A stretch of DNA of 38,996 nucleotides from a virus, in the IMG/VR virus record IMGVR_UViG_3300036770_004468, positions 1-38,996 of that record, one strand, 5' to 3'. Numbering within the stretch: position 1 is the first letter of the stretch; the number at the start of each line of letters is the position of its first letter. The notes beneath the pieces were generated by a model. The model made no database searches. It was given only the letters and a program-made list of their open reading frames with translations, and was not told the DNA's origin. Position numbers and translations under genes: made by a program. Of the stretch, positions 1-8,310 are shown in pieces.

Positions 1-127
1 CATGAGCCTCGACCGGGATCCGCGCGCCAGGCGCAAAGCGATGCCCCTCACTCTCGAACCACCGCCGCACGGTTTCCCAATCGGCGCGGACCTGTTCAGG
101 AGCATCGGCGGCGAGCGCGTCGGCCCG
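1..127. repeat. Terminal direct repeat, left copy
   Basis: These 127 bases are identical to 38870-38996. The same reading frame of the giant minus-strand gene runs through both copies, so the ends join into a circle without loss of frame. A length of exactly 127 is a common maximum k-mer size for short-read assemblers, so this is best read as assembly overlap of a circular or circularly permuted molecule rather than a biological terminal repeat. Confidence 0.95.
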
Positions 128-3100
128 CAATTCTTCCAGCCAGAGGTGGCCGGATTCATGCAGAAGCGACGAAAGGTCATGCCCCTCGAACAGGCGGATC
201 ACCGCCCGGCCATCGCGCTGAAAATCGATCCGGGCGCGCGGTTTCGACTCCCCGCCCTGGAACAGGGAGAAGCCAGCCTTTGCCGCTTCCGCCATTTTCG
301 GGGTGACATCGAAGCCCCACTGTTCGGTGGTTGCCGCTTCGCGCATCGCAGCCGCGCCCCGTTCGGCACTGTTCGCGTCACCATAGAGCCGCTCGGCCCG
401 GCGATCATCGACCCCCGCCAGCGCGTCCGCATCACGGCGAGCGACCTCGGCATCGGCCAGCATCTGATCCGCACGGGGAGTCGGATCAACGACCGACACC
501 CGCGACACTTTAGCTCCATATTTCTTGATTAGGTTGTTTGCGATGTTGACGAGGTTACGGTCGTAGAACGCCCGCATGCCTTCACCGCCGACGCGCAGGT
601 CCTCCTCGCCTTCGATGGAGAAGAACTGCCCCCCAGCGCCCTCCGCTCCCTCCGCCAGTTTCGCGCCGATCTCCCGACCGAACGCGACATCAAGCTGCTC
701 GCGGGTCATGTGCATGTCGCCGCGCGAACCGCGCGTCGCCATGCCATTGTCGAGGATCGAACGGGCGGCGGCGGTCTTTTCGACGATCAGGTCGAAGCCC
801 CCATCGGGCGCGACGGCGGCGCGAACAAACCCCACCGCCTCGGAGAGCGAATAGCGTTCAGCCTGTTGATCGCCGGTCGTCCAGGCGACCGACGCGTAGC
901 CATTGTCAGCCGCCCAGCGAATTACGCGCTTCATGACGAGCGCGGGCCAGGTGGTCTTAAACGGAGCGTCGGGGATGCCGCCGCCTTCCAGCGCGTTGCG
1001 GTAAGCAACCTCCGCCTCGGTGACACGCAGGTTTGCCGTGCGCAGATCGGCCACCACCTTATCCGCCTCGGCGCGGATATCGTTCGAGAATCCTTCACCG
1101 TCCATGTCCCGCACGACGCGCAGCCGCAGCGCGACCTCGGCATAGGACGCCCGTTCATCCAGCGGCTGGTCCTTGAGGACAAACCCATCGAAGCCGCGCT
1201 CAGGCGCGGGAGGCTCATCAGCCGGCAGCAGGTCCAGCCGCGCGCCGAGAGCGATAGCTCGCTCCTGCGCCGCGCGCTGGTTCGCGACAGCTTGCTCCAC
1301 AGCCTCGCTTGCGCGGGCCAGCTCTTCCGGGCGCGGAATGGCGTAGCCTTGATCGCGCCCCTTTTGATGCCAGTCGGACTGCACCTCCTCAACGAACAGG
1401 ACCGGGCGACCTTCCGCATCCCGCTTCCCTTGGAAGCGGACATGCGCGACGACGCCGGGCTGATCCCAATGGGTGTCCGGGGCTTTCTTCGGATTGCGGC
1501 CCTGCCCGAGCGGCAGGGTGATCAGCAACTCGCGGTAGGTTTCCGTCGCCTCCCCGGTCGAGGTGTATTCAGCGAACTGCGTTACCGCACCGACATTGAG
1601 CTTTGCCTCCGCTTCGAAGTCCTCGACATCCCGCATATCGCGGACATCGCTCTCGATCCGCCGCCGCTGGTCGCGTTCCCATTCCCGCTCGGCATCCGCT
1701 TCCGCGTCCGCGCGCGCCTCCTCGGCTTCCGCAAGGGTTTCATAGGTCCAGCCGTCGAAAACGAAGCCGTCCTCGGTTTCTTCGACCGTTTCCCAGAGGC
1801 CAGGAAACATATCATCGGCGTCGCTGAGGATCTGCAGCGTGTGCCGTTCGACCCAAGCATCATACAGCCGCTCCGCTTCCCGCTCGACCGCGCGAGCATC
1901 ATAGCTGCCCAGGACGATCTCGCTGACACGGATCCCGCCAGAGCGGACGAACTGCTCGATGTCGGTTCGCGACACCGCGCCCGGCTGTTCATCGAGCCAC
2001 TCGATCAGGCCGGACCATTCGACCTCTTCCGCCTTCACCCCCGGCGCATTCAGGATGGTGGCTTTCCATTGCTCCGCCGACGCCTTGGCGGTCTTGGACG
2101 TTGCGACCGTCTGGAGCAGCGCCGAGTAGAAAGGGGGATGTTCCGGCTGCGATTGATAGAAGGAGACGGTCCCATCGTCCGGCCCCATGCGACGGTCGAC
2201 CAGGTCGGCAATCGCCTCCGGCAGCAGGAGATACTCCTCATCGAACCGCGCCCCCTGATAGCCCATATCAGCCAGCACAGGGGCAACGAACGACGAGTCG
2301 GCCCACAGCTCATAGAAGTCCGAAAAGGCGTCCGCGTCCCCGCGTTCAAGCGCCTCGGCAAATTCGACATCTTCGGGATAGGTGCGCCGGGCCACCGCCG
2401 CCGCGAACGCTCGCCCAGCTGCCCCGCCCTCGCCGCCGCGCCCAGCGCCGATATCGACGATCAGGTCCGCCGTTTCCTGCGGGACCCAGAACGTGTAGCG
2501 CCATGGCCCGAAGTCGGATCCCATTGCATCGGAAAACTCAGCGGTCCCGAAATAGTTTGCCATCATGCCCTGAGGCCGGCCACGCGGCAGACCTTGCGGC
2601 CCGTTGTGGTGCAGGACGATATCCGACATGCCGGGGGGAGGCTCATCCCATGCGCGCATCTGTTCGAAGGTTCGCGACACCGGCCCGCCGCGCACCTCAT
2701 TCACCGCCGCGCGGATCGCTTCCAGCGGAGCCTCGTCAGGGTCGATGCCCCGCAATTCGAGATAGGAGCGAAGCTCGGCGGCATCGCCGCGCAGCTTCGC
2801 GTCTGTGGCGATCCCGCCATCCCGCATCATCTCGGCGGCATAGACAGGATCCCCGCGCAACTCGCGATCAATCGCGTCGAGCAGAACGTCCACCCCAGCC
2901 AGCTGGTCATAGCCGCCCGAGCGGTCGAGCAACTCGGGGAAGTAGCCCGCGTCGATTGCGTCTTGCAGCAGAATGTCGGGCGAATTGGCGGACGACCCGC
3001 GCGAGCCGAGCATATCGCCCTGCTCGGTCGACGTCTCCTTGATCAGCTTACGCCGGAACGGCGCACCCAGATGCCAGCGCGCGCCGCCCATGCTGGCGAT

Positions 3101-5161
3101 ATCGCCGCCGCGATCTTCGATCCCGCCGCGCAGCGATATCCACTCCAGCAGCGAAGGCCCGCGCAACGTCGCCTCAGACGCCGCTGCCTTTTCCCGGCGC
3201 ATGACGTTCACCAGGCGGTCCAATTCATCCGCCTGCTCATACGGGCGGAGCGCTTCCGGAAGATCGGTCACGATCCCCGCAACAGAGTCGTTGAACAGGG
3301 TCCACGCATCAGTGCCGCGCTGCGCGGCCCGAGCGGCGTAGCGCGCCGCATACAGGTCGGCATAGGCCCGAGCAGCGTTTAGCGACTTCCCCGACTGCCG
3401 GGCTTGCGACAGGACCTCATCATAGACCCGCTGGGCCGGGGCTTGCTGTTCGCGCAGGGCGCGGTCGAAGTCCGCAGCCTCCTGCCCGCGTTGCTCCATG
3501 ATGGCCGCGTAGGACTGCTCAATCGAGCGCGCCTCGGCCAGCGACATGCCGCCAGGCGAAAGCCGCACCGAATCGCGCCACGTTTCCCACCGATTGCCCT
3601 GCGAGAAATGCGATACCGCCTGCCCGATTGGCACGACGACATCGCCCCCGATTGCCGAGGCTTGGTCGATTTGTTCGGCAAACTGGCTCCAGAACGGATC
3701 GGCTCGATAATCGCGCCCCTCCCCCTGAAAGAAGGACTGCACCGCATCGGCAGGAACAAAGACGTTCTCGACCGGGGTGCCTTCCGCCTGCGCCTGCACG
3801 AACTGCGCGAACCCTTCCGGATCCCGCTTTGCCAGCTTCGACTCCATCCCCAGACCAACAGCCTGATCGATGAACTTTGCGCCGGCCAGCGCTTCCAGTC
3901 GCTCGGAAACCTCCTTGCGGTCGCGGCGAAACGCCCGCGCCACGCCGGACGCGCCAGTGATCGCGCCGCCAGCGATGACCGTTGCGACAGCAGTGTCGAA
4001 CGCGGCGCGCGGGCGTTCAGCCCAATAGTCCGCCCAGGTCTTGTTAGGATTTGCGATGGCAGTGTCGACCGCATCCTGCCCGAGCGTTGCCAGCTGCTCG
4101 GTCCCCATCTCGCGAACGAGATAGCCGCCCAGAAACGCGCCGATTCCCTCCTTGCCAAAGCGGCTGGTCAGGAAGCCGAGCGGGAGCGCCTCGGTGACGC
4201 CTTCGATTGCGCCCTCGGCCACGCCGCCGACCAGCGCCTCGTTGCGCGTTGCGCCGCGCGTGCGATACTTGCCGTAGGCGCTCGAACCGGTCTGCGCGGC
4301 GATCAGGGTGAGCAGGCTCACGCCATCGGTGAACGGAGCAGCCAGCAGCGCTGGAGCCATCTGGGCCAGCGAGGACAACCCCCCATAAACCGCCTGCCCG
4401 GTGGGAGACGCGATGACCGGACGGTTTGCCAAGGCGCGCTCCCGTCCGCGCTCCGCCGCATCCTGATAATACCGGAACACCCCGTCGCTGCCCTTTGCGT
4501 TCGGGTCGATGATGTTCGGATTGTCAGGCGACCCCGCGCCCATGGCATCCAGCAGATAGAGCGCGGTGCCATAATAGGACTGCTTGAAGCCTTCGACCGT
4601 ATCCGTGGCCAGCCCCGACCACCAGCTGCCAAACGACGAGCCGGGGCGGCGGCGGTCGATGTCCGCCAGGCGCATAGCCTCCCGCGATGCCGTCCCGCGC
4701 AGATCTTCAATCAGCTGCTGGCCCGAGCGCGGGCGGAACGCTTGCTCCCGCAATTCACGAACGAACGCCGGCCGCGTCGCGCCGGGCAGCGAGTCGGACG
4801 CCGCAGGACCGAACCACATCGAGAACGCGCCGAGCGGCTCGATGTCATCGACCGCCGCCGCCGCGTTACGCGGCTGGGCGAGCCACGGCTGCAGCTTCGG
4901 GGCAGCGCCGATGATCTGGCCGGCACGACGCGCGCGCTGCTCCGCTTCGAAGCGCGGCAGGTTGCGCTGCACAGTCTCGGGCGGCACCGACATGCCCCCC
5001 ATCGCCCCGGTCGCGCGCGCGATCTCGTTTGCCCGCGCAGCCTCCTCCGCCCGCCGACGCTGGGAGTCGAACACGCGATAGGCGATCCGCGCCTCCTCCT
5101 CCGCGCGCGAGGTTTGAGTACCGACCTGCTCGATGGCATCAGACAGCCAGTCCTGTTTCAC
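1..5161 (-). CDS. Giant polyvalent internal virion protein, N-terminal part (residues 1-1720; continues across contig end)
   Basis: An open frame starts at GTG 5161, overlapping the preceding gene's stop (GTGA), and runs off the left edge. On the circle it continues in frame to a stop at 35301, giving about 2,909 residues. Visible parts: Arg/Glu-rich N-terminus; hydrophobic Gly/Ala-rich stretches around 245-450; a segment from M845 (MSDIVLHHNG) loosely like an ADP-ribosyltransferase fold; EVQSDWHQ at 1259-1266; WTTGDQQAERY from W1427, which I recall as recurring in large phage polyvalent proteins; and HESGH at 1668-1672, a HExxH zinc-metallopeptidase motif, with E1721 and E1728 as possible third ligands. 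It follows the gp14-like and transglycosylase genes, the place of T7 gp16, so it is probably packaged and ejected with DNA. Role as ejection or polyvalent protein is inference; the long frame and motifs are seen directly. Confidence 0.9.
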   Translation of the reverse strand, partial: MKQDWLSDAIEQVGTQTSRAEEEARIAYRVFDSQRRRAEEAARANEIARATGAMGGMSVPPETVQRNLPRFEAEQRARRAGQIIGAAPKLQPWLAQPRNAAAAVDDIEPLGAFSMWFGPAASDSLPGATRPAFVRELREQAFRPRSGQQLIEDLRGTASREAMRLADIDRRRPGSSFGSWWSGLATDTVEGFKQSYYGTALYLLDAMGAGSPDNPNIIDPNAKGSDGVFRYYQDAAERGRERALANRPVIASPTGQAVYGGLSSLAQMAPALLAAPFTDGVSLLTLIAAQTGSSAYGKYRTRGATRNEALVGGVAEGAIEGVTEALPLGFLTSRFGKEGIGAFLGGYLVREMGTEQLATLGQDAVDTAIANPNKTWADYWAERPRAAFDTAVATVIAGGAITGASGVARAFRRDRKEVSERLEALAGAKFIDQAVGLGMESKLAKRDPEGFAQFVQAQAEGTPVENVFVPADAVQSFFQGEGRDYRADPFWSQFAEQIDQASAIGGDVVVPIGQAVSHFSQGNRWETWRDSVRLSPGGMSLAEARSIEQSYAAIMEQRGQEAADFDRALREQQAPAQRVYDEVLSQARQSGKSLNAARAYADLYAARYAARAAQRGTDAWTLFNDSVAGIVTDLPEALRPYEQADELDRLVNVMRREKAAASEATLRGPSLLEWISLRGGIEDRGGDIASMGGARWHLGAPFRRKLIKETSTEQGDMLGSRGSSANSPDILLQDAIDAGYFPELLDRSGGYDQLAGVDVLLDAIDRELRGDPVYAAEMMRDGGIATDAKLRGDAAELRSYLELRGIDPDEAPLEAIRAAVNEVRGGPVSRTFEQMRAWDEPPPGMSDIVLHHNGPQGLPRGRPQGMMANYFGTAEFSDAMGSDFGPWRYTFWVPQETADLIVDIGAGRGGEGGAAGRAFAAAVARRTYPEDVEFAEALERGDADAFSDFYELWADSSFVAPVLADMGYQGARFDEEYLLLPEAIADLVDRRMGPDDGTVSFYQSQPEHPPFYSALLQTVATSKTAKASAEQWKATILNAPGVKAEEVEWSGLIEWLDEQPGAVSRTDIEQFVRSGGIRVSEIVLGSYDARAVEREAERLYDAWVERHTLQILSDADDMFPGLWETVEETEDGFVFDGWTYETLAEAEEARADAEADAEREWERDQRRRIESDVRDMRDVEDFEAEAKLNVGAVTQFAEYTSTGEATETYRELLITLPLGQGRNPKKAPDTHWDQPGVVAHVRFQGKRDAEGRPVLFVEEVQSDWHQKGRDQGYAIPRPEELARASEAVEQAVANQRAAQERAIALGARLDLLPADEPPAPERGFDGFVLKDQPLDERASYAEVALRLRVVRDMDGEGFSNDIRAEADKVVADLRTANLRVTEAEVAYRNALEGGGIPDAPFKTTWPALVMKRVIRWAADNGYASVAWTTGDQQAERYSLSEAVGFVRAAVAPDGGFDLIVEKTAAARSILDNGMATRGSRGDMHMTREQLDVAFGREIGAKLAEGAEGAGGQFFSIEGEEDLRVGGEGMRAFYDRNLVNIANNLIKKYGAKVSRVSVVDPTPRADQMLADAEVARRDADALAGVDDRRAERLYGDANSAERGAAAMREAATTEQWGFDVTPKMAEAAKAGFSLFQGGESKPRARIDFQRDGRAVIRLFEGHDLSSLLHESGHLWLEELRADALAADAPEQVRADWETVRRWFESEGHRFAPGARIPVEAH

Positions 5162-7329
5162 CGGCCACCTCGCGGGCCGAGCAGGTAGATGCGGTTAATT
5201 TCAGCGTTGCTCGGCTCCCGCCCGAACCGCGCCCGGTATTGCGAGATGATCGCGCTGCGCGCCGCATTCGGAATGTTATAGCTTCGACCGACCACAGCCG
5301 CCCCTCCCTCGACTTCGAATGCATACCCGAGCTCGCGCCGTTCACGCCCCTGCTCATAGACCTTGAGCAGCTGCCGGTCGGCGATGGCCGCGATGGTATC
5401 ATCATCCGGCAGCTTGCCGGGGTTCGCCTTTTGCCAGATTGCAATGTCCGCCGCGACCGCAGACCGGAACTTACCGACGCGCTGGGCATATGCCTGCGCG
5501 GCTTCCGGCGACACGCGAGTGCCGGCAGGCTTCGCGATCCCCGCCGCCAGTAGCAGCGGATTGGTCACCGAGCGGATCCGCTCATGCGTTACCTGCTTGT
5601 CATCGCCACCGGACCTGCCCCCAGCCTGCAGCGCAGACCGCCGCCAGCCCATGACCTCCTCGAACTCCGAATCGCTCAACTTCCCCCGCAATTCAGCAGG
5701 CGAGCGGCGAAGGAATTGCGCCGGATTGGACGCATACTCATCCGAGTAGGTGCTATACGCAGACCAGTCGGTCCCGCGATCAGCGTTCAGATTGCGCTCC
5801 GCCATGTTGCGGAAGAACTCGCGCTGGCGCGGATCGAGCTGCCGAACAACCGAAGGCGGGAGTTGGTCGATGCTGGTGAACCCCTTCCCCAAGCCTTGCG
5901 CCACTTCGAACGCCTGATCTTCCGCCGCCTTGCGCTGGCGCTCAAGCAGCGACTCATCGAGCGCGACGCGCCGCGCCAATTCGGCGCGGACGGCTTGCTC
6001 CTCGTCAAAGGGCAAGTTGAGCTGATCGACGCGCGCCAGCAGCTTTGCCATATCATGCTCGCGGGGCTGCTGCTGAACGCCGCCGCTCCCGCCGAGCGCG
6101 GCCAGGTTCCCCCGGACATAGGCTTGCGTTTCCTGCGGCAGCTTGTCGACGACCAGCCGCCCACCGTTCGCCTTGAGGTGGTTGTCGAGGTTCCCCGGCC
6201 CCCAATTATACGCCGCCCACGCCTTCGCGGGATCGTTGCCGTATTTGTTCATGAGCGCGGCCAGATAGTCCCGGCCCACGCGCGCGTCATCTTCCGGCGT
6301 CCCGTTCGAAGGCCGCACCCCGAAACCCGGATCGCGCTGGGTGCCGGGCATCACTTGCATGATGCCCTGCGCCCCCTTCGGACTGGTTATCCGTCGACCG
6401 CGCGAATCCGTTTCGCGATTGCCGCTTTCCGCCATCGCGGTGATTTGCACCATGCGCGGAAGGACCTCACCAGCCGCTACAGCGCGGCCAGACGAGACAT
6501 CGACATCATCGACGGTGCCGAGCAGCATATCGACCACGCCCGACGCCTTGCGCGCCAGCAGCGGGCGATACAGCGCGCCCGCCATATCGTTTGCCGCATC
6601 GACATCCATCTCATCGCGGTGCCGCGCAAGGAACGCCGACGCCTTTTCGACCTCCCCTTGATCGATCAGCCCCGAGATGGTTCGCCGATAAACGTTGGTC
6701 ACGGACTCCTTTTCAGCCCGAGCCAGCACATCATCCGACCAGCCGCCTTTAACCGCCTGGTCGCGCAGCTCGGAGCGGATCCCTGCAAGCGCCTTTTCCC
6801 GCCGGGTGTCATCGTTCCAGTAGGTTACGGCATCATTGCCATGCTCGGTCAGGAGCGCCAGGCTTTGCCGCTTTTCCTCCGCCAGCAATTCACGCTGGGC
6901 ATGGCGCGCGACCCCTTCCAATTCAGGGCCGAACCGCGACTCCGCCGCCATGTCATAGATACGGCGCTGCCGCTCGGTGGTCAGCGCCGCGCGCGCCGCG
7001 TCGCGCCGAGCCTTGACCTCTTCCTCCAGCGGCTTGCGACCGTTCGCGGCATTGAAGCCCTGCGATTTGAAATAGGCATTCTCACCGGTGTGCAGCCGCT
7101 CACGGATCCACTTGGCATCTTCTGCGTCCGCCCGCTTGACCGCCGCCATGTCGAGAGCGTTATCGATTCGCTGCTGTTCATCGGCATAGGTCTGAACGAA
7201 CGCGCCCGTCTTTTGCAGCGCCTCGCCGATTTGCGCCGCGCCTTCATAGATGCCAGCCGGACGGAGCGATTGCGACGGCAGGCCCTGCAGCGCAGGACCC
7301 GACCCCGAGACAACAGGAACCCGCGCCAT
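5158..7329 (-). CDS. Virion-associated lytic transglycosylase (internal/ejection protein)
   Basis: This 723-residue protein starts at ATG 7329, coupled to the upstream stop as TAATG. The middle carries a soluble lytic transglycosylase domain: MAESGN supplies the likely catalytic Glu, followed by SPKGAQGIMQVMPGT and then AAYNWGPG, the order typical of SLT/lysozyme-like folds. The flanks are helical and Arg/Glu/Ala-rich, as in podovirus inner-core proteins. It sits between the gp14-like gene and the giant protein, the position of T7 gp15, though in T7 the transglycosylase is in gp16. Likely role: opening peptidoglycan locally during DNA entry. It is distinct from the lysis-module endolysin at 31041-31664. 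The domain call is firm; packaging in the virion is inferred from gene order. Confidence 0.88.
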   Translation of the reverse strand: MARVPVVSGSGPALQGLPSQSLRPAGIYEGAAQIGEALQKTGAFVQTYADEQQRIDNALDMAAVKRADAEDAKWIRERLHTGENAYFKSQGFNAANGRKPLEEEVKARRDAARAALTTERQRRIYDMAAESRFGPELEGVARHAQRELLAEEKRQSLALLTEHGNDAVTYWNDDTRREKALAGIRSELRDQAVKGGWSDDVLARAEKESVTNVYRRTISGLIDQGEVEKASAFLARHRDEMDVDAANDMAGALYRPLLARKASGVVDMLLGTVDDVDVSSGRAVAAGEVLPRMVQITAMAESGNRETDSRGRRITSPKGAQGIMQVMPGTQRDPGFGVRPSNGTPEDDARVGRDYLAALMNKYGNDPAKAWAAYNWGPGNLDNHLKANGGRLVVDKLPQETQAYVRGNLAALGGSGGVQQQPREHDMAKLLARVDQLNLPFDEEQAVRAELARRVALDESLLERQRKAAEDQAFEVAQGLGKGFTSIDQLPPSVVRQLDPRQREFFRNMAERNLNADRGTDWSAYSTYSDEYASNPAQFLRRSPAELRGKLSDSEFEEVMGWRRSALQAGGRSGGDDKQVTHERIRSVTNPLLLAAGIAKPAGTRVSPEAAQAYAQRVGKFRSAVAADIAIWQKANPGKLPDDDTIAAIADRQLLKVYEQGRERRELGYAFEVEGGAAVVGRSYNIPNAARSAIISQYRARFGREPSNAEINRIYLLGPRGGR

Positions 7330-7859
7330 TACATACCACCCCAGCCGGTGCCGGTGCCGAATTTCTTGTCATATTGGACCTTGCCATAGCGCTGCGCGCC
7401 GCCGGCAATCGTTGATCCCAGCTGCAACGCCCCGCTCACCAGCGCCGCGCTACCGCGATTGCGCGCCGCGATAGCCTGCGACCCGAAATTGGCAGCGTTG
7501 ATGTCGAAGCCCATCATCTCGCGCCGCGTATTCTCGCGCAGCGTCAGCCGTTCCTCCTGCGCAGCGACGGCAGTGTCCGCCAGCAGGTCGGACGCCGTGC
7601 CGAACGAGACGTCAATACCGTTCGCCGCCATCGCCGCGCGTTGCGCGCCGATGATCTGCGACTGCCGCCGCGCAGCATTGCGAACCTCGATGTTCCCACG
7701 TTCGAGCGCGTCCGCCGCCTTCCGGCTTTCAAGCTCGCGATTATAGTCGGCGACGCGCGCCTCATACCGCGCCTGCGCGTTCGCCGCCAAAGACGATTGC
7801 ACAGTCCCCGCCGCAGCGAGAGCGGTGGCCGCGATGGTCAGAGTGCCAGGGTCACACAT
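7329..7859 (-). CDS. Internal virion protein, T7 gp14-like
   Basis: A 176-residue protein beginning MCDPGT, with a hydrophobic Ala-rich N-terminal segment (about 8-30), a long Glu/Arg/Ala-rich helical middle containing AMAANGIDVSFGT, and a Gly-rich end (GTGTGWGGM). This pattern matches the gp14/internal virion protein B type of podovirus ejection proteins, which insert in the outer membrane during DNA delivery. The start ATG 7859 overlaps the upstream gene by eight bases; the stop TAA shares a base with the next ATG. Assignment rests on N-terminal pattern, size and position, not on a catalytic motif. Confidence 0.7.
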   Translation of the reverse strand: MCDPGTLTIAATALAAAGTVQSSLAANAQARYEARVADYNRELESRKAADALERGNIEVRNAARRQSQIIGAQRAAMAANGIDVSFGTASDLLADTAVAAQEERLTLRENTRREMMGFDINAANFGSQAIAARNRGSAALVSGALQLGSTIAGGAQRYGKVQYDKKFGTGTGWGGM

Positions 7860-8310
7860 TCACACCCCTCCAGAAAGGAACGAACCGGACGCCGCCGATC
7901 AGCACGGCATCATCCCCCACTTCAAAACCCAGCCGCTCGAGTAACAGGATGGCCCGAGCGTTATCCGCAGATACTACATTCTCAAGCCGCCGAAAGCTAC
8001 CGTGCATCGCCGCAACGACGCGCGGGCCATATTCGAGCAGCGCGCGCGATTGCCGCATCACCTCATCGGTCCCGAGGAACCACGGACACCCAAGGCTCGA
8101 CGCCAGCGACACTGGCGACACACCCATCATCGCATGCGGGGAGCCGTCGACCATCGCAGTCAGCGCCATCGATGAAGCGGCCAAGCTGAAGCGCAGCGCG
8201 GCATGGGGCGAGCGCCCCTTAGCCGCGCACTCGACCCGATCCGCCTCGCGCATCCGGGTTGCGATCCGCCCGACATGCGCCCGCGTCGCCGGGACCAGAC
8301 GAACACTCAC
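7852..8310 (-). CDS. GNAT-like protein, T7 gp13/internal protein A type
   Basis: This 152-residue protein begins at GTG 8310 in a GTGA overlap with the nozzle gene. VRLVPATRAHV at the N-terminus and NARAILLLERLGFEVGD near the C-terminus are typical of the beta-1 strand and final helix-strand of GNAT acetyltransferases; ALTAMVDGSPHAMMGVSP fits the central strands. Podoviruses commonly have such a protein just after the nozzle gene, counterpart of T7 gp13, with a role in virion assembly rather than proven acetylation. The canonical acetyl-CoA loop (Q/RxxGxG/A) is not evident, so it may be catalytically inactive. Confidence 0.65.
   Translation of the reverse strand: MSVRLVPATRAHVGRIATRMREADRVECAAKGRSPHAALRFSLAASSMALTAMVDGSPHAMMGVSPVSLASSLGCPWFLGTDEVMRQSRALLEYGPRVVAAMHGSFRRLENVVSADNARAILLLERLGFEVGDDAVLIGGVRFVPFWRGVNV

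Noticed and set aside
710-5188. Long + strand ORFs (710-3382 and 3404-5188)
   Set aside because: They are antisense to the giant minus-strand gene, Arg/Pro/His-rich and without recognisable motifs; typical shadows in G+C-rich coding DNA.
5584-7389. 601-codon + strand ORF
   Set aside because: Antisense to the transglycosylase gene with a clear SLT motif.
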